A stretch of 64,000 bases of DNA, taken from positions 1 through 64,000 of the forward strand of contig CACXNA010000006.1 of the NCBI GenBank assembly GCA_902768985.1, given 5' to 3'. This document shows positions 59,616 to 64,000 of the stretch, one piece after another; position 1 is the first letter of the stretch, and every line of letters starts with the position of its first letter. This stretch comes from an uncultured Bacteroidia bacterium (lineage in GTDB: Bacteria > Bacteroidota > Bacteroidia > Bacteroidales > UBA932). Both the position numbers and the translations under genes were made by a program. The notes beneath the pieces were generated by a model. The model was not told where the DNA came from. It did not search any database and saw nothing but the letters and a program-made list of their open reading frames with translations.

Positions 59616-60890
59616 TTACGAAATCTTGGCGAGGACCTTGCGGGCCTCGGTGAGGATCTCCCGCTCGCCCGGAATCTCGCGGTGGCGCATCAGGAACTTG
59701 CCGTCGCAGATGACGGAGTCGATGCAGTCGGAATGGGCCGAATAGACCAGGTTCGCGAGGAACGGGCCGGGGGAGAGGAAGAAAGTGTTGTCGGTGTCCA
59801 CGAGCGCGAGGTCGGCCGCGGCGCCTTCCTCGATGCGCCCGGCGTCGAGCCGCAGGGCCCGCGCGCCGTTGCGCGTGGCCATGTCCAGCAGCTCCGGCAG
59901 CGGCAGGGCCGAGGGGTCCTCCCGCCAGGCCTTCTGGAAGATGGCGGCGTTCTTCATGGCCTCGAGCAGGTCGAGGTTGTTGGACGACGCGCAACCGTCC
60001 GTGCCCAGGCAGAGGTTGATCCCGGCGTCGCGCATCTCGTTGTAGAGGAAGCGGTAGCCGGAGGAGAGCTTGGTGTTCGAGTTGATGTTGTGGATGCAAT
60101 GCACGCCGTGGGCGGCGAGCAGCTCGATGTCGTGCGGCGAGAGCCAGAGCGTGTGGGCCGCCAGCAGGCGGGGGGAGAGCACGCCCAGGCGGTCGAGGTA
60201 CTCGACGGGCGTGAGGCCGCCGTGCGCCGCCTTGCAGTTTTCGACTTCCCCGCGCGTCTCGCAGAGGTGGATGTGCAGGGGGACGTCGTATTTCTTCGAA
60301 AGTTCGTTGGTCCAGACGATCATCTCCTCGCTGACGGAGTAGATGGCGTGGAAGGCGAGTTCGTAGATGTGCCCGGGGTCGCCGGCGTGCAGGAAGGCCT
60401 CGCTCTTGGCGACGCACTGCTCCTTCTGGCGCTCCGACTCGCCGCGGTTGCCCTTGTCCATGACGTCGTAGCCCGTGGCGATGCGCATGCCCATCTCGCG
60501 GGCGGCCTTGACGGAGGAGTCGAAGAACCAGTACTGGTCGTTGAAGGTCGTCGTGCCGGTGCGGATCATCTCCAGGCAGGAGACCTTCGTCGCCCAGTAC
60601 ACGAAATCGTGGTCCAGGTGCTCCTCGACCTTCCAGATCTTGTCCAGCCAGGCGGGGAAGAGCATATCCTCGCCGATGCCGCGCATCAGCGACATCGGGG
60701 AGTGCGTGTGCATGTTGATCAGGCCCGGAATGGCCACCATGCCCGAACAGTCCATGATGTCCAGGTCGCCGGCCATCTCCCAGTCGGCACACGAGCCGAC
60801 TGGCCCGATCTTTCGGATCCGGCCCTGCCCGATCAGGATGTCCTTGCGTTCATCCCCGAGGGTGACGTCCCTGAGGAGGATGGAAGCCAT
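59616..60890 (-). CDS. Amidohydrolase, MTA/SAH deaminase type
   Basis: A 424-residue metal-dependent deaminase. H61-x-H63 in INMHTHSPMSLMRG, then HIHLCETRGE, AHTLWLS and GTDGCASSNNLDLLE give the full metal and substrate set of the TrzN/MtaD group. FHAIYSVSEEM lies between. Members deaminate methylthioadenosine, S-adenosylhomocysteine or adenosine. I chose the ATG at 60890 (MASILLRD); the upstream extension overlaps the DUF3276 gene. punA, 21 nt downstream, could use the product. Confidence 0.85.
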   Translation of the reverse strand: MASILLRDVTLGDERKDILIGQGRIRKIGPVGSCADWEMAGDLDIMDCSGMVAIPGLINMHTHSPMSLMRGIGEDMLFPAWLDKIWKVEEHLDHDFVYWATKVSCLEMIRTGTTTFNDQYWFFDSSVKAAREMGMRIATGYDVMDKGNRGESERQKEQCVAKSEAFLHAGDPGHIYELAFHAIYSVSEEMIVWTNELSKKYDVPLHIHLCETRGEVENCKAAHGGLTPVEYLDRLGVLSPRLLAAHTLWLSPHDIELLAAHGVHCIHNINSNTKLSSGYRFLYNEMRDAGINLCLGTDGCASSNNLDLLEAMKNAAIFQKAWREDPSALPLPELLDMATRNGARALRLDAGRIEEGAAADLALVDTDNTFFLSPGPFLANLVYSAHSDCIDSVICDGKFLMRHREIPGEREILTEARKVLAKIS

Positions 60891-60894
60891 CAGA

Positions 60895-61236
60895 TTAAAG
60901 GTTTTCGAAATCCGCTTCTCCGAAGCCTTCGGCGGTCCGCTGGGGGATCTCGCCGTGGAAGCAGTTGTCGCGGATGTAGGCCACGACCTCTTCCAGGCCT
61001 TCGGCAAATTTCTCGAAATCTTCCTTATAGAGGAATATCTTGTGCTTGTCGTAGTTGAAACTGCCGTCCGGATTGGTGCGGCGTTTGCTCTCGGTTATCG
61101 TCAGGTAGAAATCCTTCCGGCCCTTGGTGGCCTTGACATCGAAGAAATAGGTCCGCTTCCCGGCCCGAACGGGCTTGGAGTACACATCTTCTGCATCTCG
61201 GCTGTCGTAGCGCGAATCGTAATCGTCTCTGTACAT
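60895..61236 (-). CDS. DUF3276 (PUR-alpha-like) protein
   Basis: A 113-residue protein with an acidic, Tyr-rich N-terminus and one PUR-type repeat: TYFFDVKATKGRKDFYLTITESKRR...KHKIFLYKEDFEKFAEGLEEVVAYI. Single-PUR proteins of Bacteroidetes and spirochaetes bind nucleic acids. It starts the operon with the amidohydrolase (4 nt gap) and punA. The biological role is unknown. Confidence 0.85.
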   Translation of the reverse strand: MYRDDYDSRYDSRDAEDVYSKPVRAGKRTYFFDVKATKGRKDFYLTITESKRRTNPDGSFNYDKHKIFLYKEDFEKFAEGLEEVVAYIRDNCFHGEIPQRTAEGFGEADFENL

Positions 61237-61293
61237 AGCGTTATTTTGGTTGATATCTTCTTACAAAAATAGGATTTTTTATCGATTACTTGT

Positions 61294-61301
61294 TATCTTT
61301 G
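61294..61301 (+). promoter_or_regulatory. -7 box of nusB
   Basis: TATCTTTG, 21 nt before the ATG at 61323. Confidence 0.6.
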
Positions 61302-61322
61302 CAGATAAATTTGTTTGAAAGT

Positions 61323-62243
61323 ATGCTCAACCGAAGAATTCTCCGTATCAAGGCCTTCAAGACCATTTACTGCTACGCAGAAAACCACGGTATGACTCTC
61401 AAGGAAGCAGAGTCCCTTCTGGACCTTTCATGTGAGTCCACGCGGGACTTGTACCTGTTCCTGCTCGCCCTCACGGGCCCGCTGACCGAAGAGGCCCGCG
61501 CCCGCATCGAGGCGGCCCGTGCCAAGTTCAACCCCACGGAAGAGGAGCTGCATCCCAACCTCAAGTTCGTCAATAACAAAATCGCGCCCCTGTTGGCGCA
61601 GGATCCCGATTTCAGCAAGCTCGTGTCCCGCAAGAAATTCGCCTGGGACCAGTACGACGTGCTGCTGCGCCACCTCTATGAGCGCATCCGCAGCCGCAAG
61701 TATTTCCAGGAGTACCTGGAGAGCGGCGAGGACTCGCTGGAGGAGGACGCGCGCCTGTGGTGCAAGATCTACGAGCGCGAGCTGGAGGACAGCACCGAGT
61801 TGTCCGCCATCCTCGAGGATCTGTCCATCCACTGGAACGACGACCTGGGCTATGCCCTGGGCTGGTGCATCCGCTCCATGCGCGAACTGGGACAGGGCGG
61901 GGTGTGGCGGCTGCCGCCCCTCTACCAGAGCGAACTGCCCGGCGGGGAGGCCCTTGAGAGCGACAAGAAGTTCGTGGTGAACCTGCTGCGTACCGCTTAT
62001 GCCCATTATGATGATTTCTGCGCGCAGGTGGCGGCGCTCACGCCCGGCTGGAACCGCGACCGGCTCTGCACCACCGACCTCTGCCTGATCGCCTGCGGCA
62101 TGGCCGAGGCGAAGATGGCCCCGGCGGTCTCGCCGCGCATCATCATCAACGAGTATGTCGAAATTTCGAAGTATTACAGCACGCCCGAGAGCAGCGCTTT
62201 CGTGAACGGCCTGCTGGATAAATTGATTAACCAACACGAATAG
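61323..62243 (+). CDS. nusB: Transcription antitermination factor NusB
   Basis: A 306-residue protein of the long Bacteroidetes form. It begins MLNRRILRIKAFKTIYCYAE, matching the usual RR..R..A...LY start, and ends with the NusB helices DRLCTTDLCLIACGMAEAKM...RIIINEYVEISKYYSTPESSAFVNGLLDKL. NusB binds boxA RNA with S10 in rRNA antitermination. I chose the ATG at 61323 by homology and promoter spacing. It begins the nusB-yajC-ybbR-coaE operon. Confidence 0.93.
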   Translation: MLNRRILRIKAFKTIYCYAENHGMTLKEAESLLDLSCESTRDLYLFLLALTGPLTEEARARIEAARAKFNPTEEELHPNLKFVNNKIAPLLAQDPDFSKLVSRKKFAWDQYDVLLRHLYERIRSRKYFQEYLESGEDSLEEDARLWCKIYERELEDSTELSAILEDLSIHWNDDLGYALGWCIRSMRELGQGGVWRLPPLYQSELPGGEALESDKKFVVNLLRTAYAHYDDFCAQVAALTPGWNRDRLCTTDLCLIACGMAEAKMAPAVSPRIIINEYVEISKYYSTPESSAFVNGLLDKLINQHE

Positions 62244-62246
62244 AAT

Positions 62247-62579
62247 ATGAATATGATGCTTTTACAGGCAGCTCCCGCTGCCGGACAGGGTGGCAGCAGC
62301 TGGAGCTTCCTCCTGATGCTCGCCCTGATGTTCCTGGTGATGTGGCTCTTCATGATCCGTCCCCAGCGTCAGCAGCAGAAGAAACTCGAGGAGATGCGCA
62401 ACGCCCTCAAGAAGGGTGACAAGGTCATCACCGCCGGCGGTATCTACGGTACCATCGCCGACGTGGACGAGCGCACCGTGCTCGTGAAGGTGGACGGTGA
62501 GGTGAAGATCCGCGTGGACAAGAGCTCCATCAACAAGGACACCACCGCCGAGGCCCCTGCCCAGAGCGACAAGAAATAA
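62247..62579 (+). CDS. yajC: Preprotein translocase subunit YajC
   Basis: A 110-residue protein with one membrane helix (about 20-38, FLLMLALMFLVMWLFMI) followed by RPQRQQQKKLEEM and LKKGDKVITAGGIYGTIADV, the YajC signature. It accompanies SecDF in protein export. It starts 3 nt after nusB. Confidence 0.95.
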   Translation: MNMMLLQAAPAAGQGGSSWSFLLMLALMFLVMWLFMIRPQRQQQKKLEEMRNALKKGDKVITAGGIYGTIADVDERTVLVKVDGEVKIRVDKSSINKDTTAEAPAQSDKK

Positions 62580-62582
62580 GGC

Positions 62583-63512
62583 GTGAAAGTCTGGGTACAG
62601 TTCCTGCTCTGCGTGCTGTTCTCGGCCAGCATCTGGCTCGTTCTCAATCTGTCGCTGGATTACGTGGCGATTGTGAGCGTCCCGGTGACGGCCCGGAGCA
62701 ACATCGAAGGCCGTGCGGCCCTGTCGCAGTCGGAGGCCACCGTGACCGCCCAGGTCTCGGCGTCCGGCTACCGGCATGTGGTCATGGCCCGGCGGCACAA
62801 GCGCACCGGCCAGGTGAGCTTCGCCGCGTCGGACTTCCGGCACACGGAGGGGGATCGGTACGCGATTTCCAATACGGCCCTCTATCGCTACGCTTCCCAG
62901 ATTTTCGGGGAAGGCGTGACGGTGGAGAGCTTCATTTCCGAGGATCCTGAATTCTCCTTCCCGGAGGAGACCTTCAAGAAGGTCCCCGTCCGGCCCGTCC
63001 TGGCGCTCGACTACGCGCCGCAGTACATGGCGCTGCGTCCGCTGCAGCTGCAGCCGGACTCCGTGCTCGTGTACGGCGAGCCGTCGCGGCTGGAGAACGT
63101 GTCCGTCGTGGCGACGAAGCCGCTCGACCTGGACGGCCTGCGCAGCAGCGTGCACGGCAAGCTGCGGCTGGAGACGCCCCTGGGCGTGCGCCTTTCGCAC
63201 GACGAGTGCGTCTATTCGCTCGAGGTCACGCGCTTCGTGGAGTTGCGCTCCGAGGTGCGCCTCGAGACGCGCAACGTCCCGGCCCGCGTGGACCTGGCGG
63301 TCCTGCCTTCCACGGCGACGGTCGTGTTCCGCTGCATCTTCCCGACGGCGACCGATCCCGCCCGGCAGGCGAAGTTCTACATCGACTACAACGACTTCGC
63401 CGGCTCGATGAGCGGCCGCTGCGTGGCACATTGCGAGCATCTCCCGTCGAATGTGATCGACTACTCGATCACGCCGGAAGTGTTTGACTGTCTGGTGAAA
63501 ACGGCGGAGTAG
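62583..63512 (+). CDS. YbbR-like domain protein (CdaR-type)
   Basis: A 309-residue protein starting with GTG, 3 nt after yajC. One N-terminal membrane helix (about 5-22) precedes YbbR-like beta domains (for example SVPVTARSN...VTAQVSASGYRHVVM and VLVYGEPSRLENVSVVATKPLDLDGL). In Firmicutes such proteins regulate the c-di-AMP cyclase CdaA; the Bacteroidetes version sits between yajC and coaE. Its role here is not shown. Confidence 0.85.
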   Translation: MKVWVQFLLCVLFSASIWLVLNLSLDYVAIVSVPVTARSNIEGRAALSQSEATVTAQVSASGYRHVVMARRHKRTGQVSFAASDFRHTEGDRYAISNTALYRYASQIFGEGVTVESFISEDPEFSFPEETFKKVPVRPVLALDYAPQYMALRPLQLQPDSVLVYGEPSRLENVSVVATKPLDLDGLRSSVHGKLRLETPLGVRLSHDECVYSLEVTRFVELRSEVRLETRNVPARVDLAVLPSTATVVFRCIFPTATDPARQAKFYIDYNDFAGSMSGRCVAHCEHLPSNVIDYSITPEVFDCLVKTAE

Positions 63513-63514
63513 CG

Positions 63515-64000
63515 ATGCGCACGATCCTGGTCACGGGCCCCATCGGGAGTGGCAAGAGCGAGGTCTGCAAGTACCTCGCCTCGCTCGGTTTCCCGGTTTA
63601 CGAGTGCGACGCGCGCACGAAGATGCTCTACTCGCTCGTCCCGGGCCTGAAGTGCAGCATCGAGGAGCGGCTGGGACTGCCCTGGAGCGAGATCGGCCGC
63701 GTCTTTGCCGAGCCGGACAAGCTCCGGACGCTGGAGGAGATGGTCTATCCGCATGTGCTGGAGGACCTGAAGGCCTGGAAGGCCGCGCAGAAGACGTCGC
63801 TGCTCTTCGTGGAGTCGGCGATTGCGCTGGACAAACCGCAGTTCGACGGCCTCTACGACAAGGTCCTGCTGGTCACGGCGCCGTACGAGGTGCGCGTGCA
63901 GCGCAACCCCAAGGCGGCGGAGCGGGACGCTCTGCAGGCGTTCGACCCCGCGCGGGCCGACTGGGTCCTGGAAAACGAAGGAACGAAAGAAGAATTGAAC
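63515..64000 (+). CDS. coaE: Dephospho-CoA kinase (3' part cut by window edge)
   Basis: The first 162 residues are seen. TGPIGSGKSEVCKYLASLGFPVYECD has the Walker A motif G8-S15 and the following CoA-binding region, and VESAIALDKPQFDGLYDKVLLVTAP is the typical lid-flanking segment of CoaE. It phosphorylates dephospho-CoA in the last step of CoA synthesis. It starts 2 nt after the ybbR-like gene. Confidence 0.93.
   Translation, partial: MRTILVTGPIGSGKSEVCKYLASLGFPVYECDARTKMLYSLVPGLKCSIEERLGLPWSEIGRVFAEPDKLRTLEEMVYPHVLEDLKAWKAAQKTSLLFVESAIALDKPQFDGLYDKVLLVTAPYEVRVQRNPKAAERDALQAFDPARADWVLENEGTKEELN

Overview
The window looks like a chromosome segment of a GC-rich, anaerobic Bacteroidales bacterium from a gut or rumen type habitat; I cannot place it in a family from sequence alone. 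The grounds are SusC/SusD pairs with a hybrid two-component regulator, promoters of the Bacteroidetes type (a TAnnTTTG -7 box), DUF6371/DUF3853-type mobile-element proteins, anaerobic ribonucleotide reductase (nrdDG), and the RNase Y/ZapA and YajC/YbbR/CoaE neighbourhoods. Codon usage is GC-rich in the chromosomal genes and less so in the first 5.4 kb.

Layout. 1-5697: one end of an integrated element abutting the 3' end of a tRNA-Ala(GGC). It has a leftward replication-type block (DUF3853, RepA-like ATPase, DUF6371 zinc-ribbon protein) and a rightward block of two paralogous SAKGVTA-motif proteins, an unknown protein, a holin-like protein and a spanin-like lipoprotein. 5849-14185: phosphoglycolate-phosphatase-like gene, FMN-binding protein, a B12 riboswitch driving a BtuB-like receptor and a short BtuC-like permease, an NfeD-flotillin-HTH operon, and a radical SAM/DUF418 pair. 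14293-22738: purC-purB facing purA, a lipocalin-like lipoprotein with a MATE exporter, and nrdDG. 22786-41816: a polysaccharide utilisation locus with GH97, HTCS regulator, two tandem SusCD pairs and GH9, plus a candidate small RNA between susD2 and the GH9 gene. 41914-45722: an aminotransferase, then a REP-associated (HUH) transposase with a Myb/SANT-like partner gene between two inverted arrays of palindromes, then an HD hydrolase. 45750-54425: cell-envelope genes (OmpA-TPR protein, coiled-coil lipoprotein, beta-barrels, His-rich lipoprotein, OmpA). 54555-64000: zapA region with a 6S-like RNA, rny, dsbD, punA, an amidohydrolase, a DUF3276 gene, nusB, yajC, ybbR-like and coaE (cut by the window edge).

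The most striking system is the element at about 43108-45081. Three 28-nt palindromes spaced by exactly 23 nt lie on each side of a two-gene operon. The two arrays are inverted copies of each other, and the right array starts inside the transposase stop region. The operon genes overlap by 4 nt (GTGA). Second is a candidate PUL small RNA at 38851-38944 (minus strand) whose unpaired segment is complementary over 14 nt to the leader just before the GH97 start codon and over 11 nt to the leader of susC2. Third are two clusters of GTCCAC/GTGGAC hexamers at about 9-bp spacing inside the replication genes of the tRNA-linked element.

Several dispersed palindromes (ATTCCGGG/CCCGGAAT type) and two larger palindromic insertions occur. 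Two insertions lie in frame inside dsbD. Many genes have the -7 box only 4-8 nt before the start codon, which predicts leaderless or nearly leaderless mRNAs.
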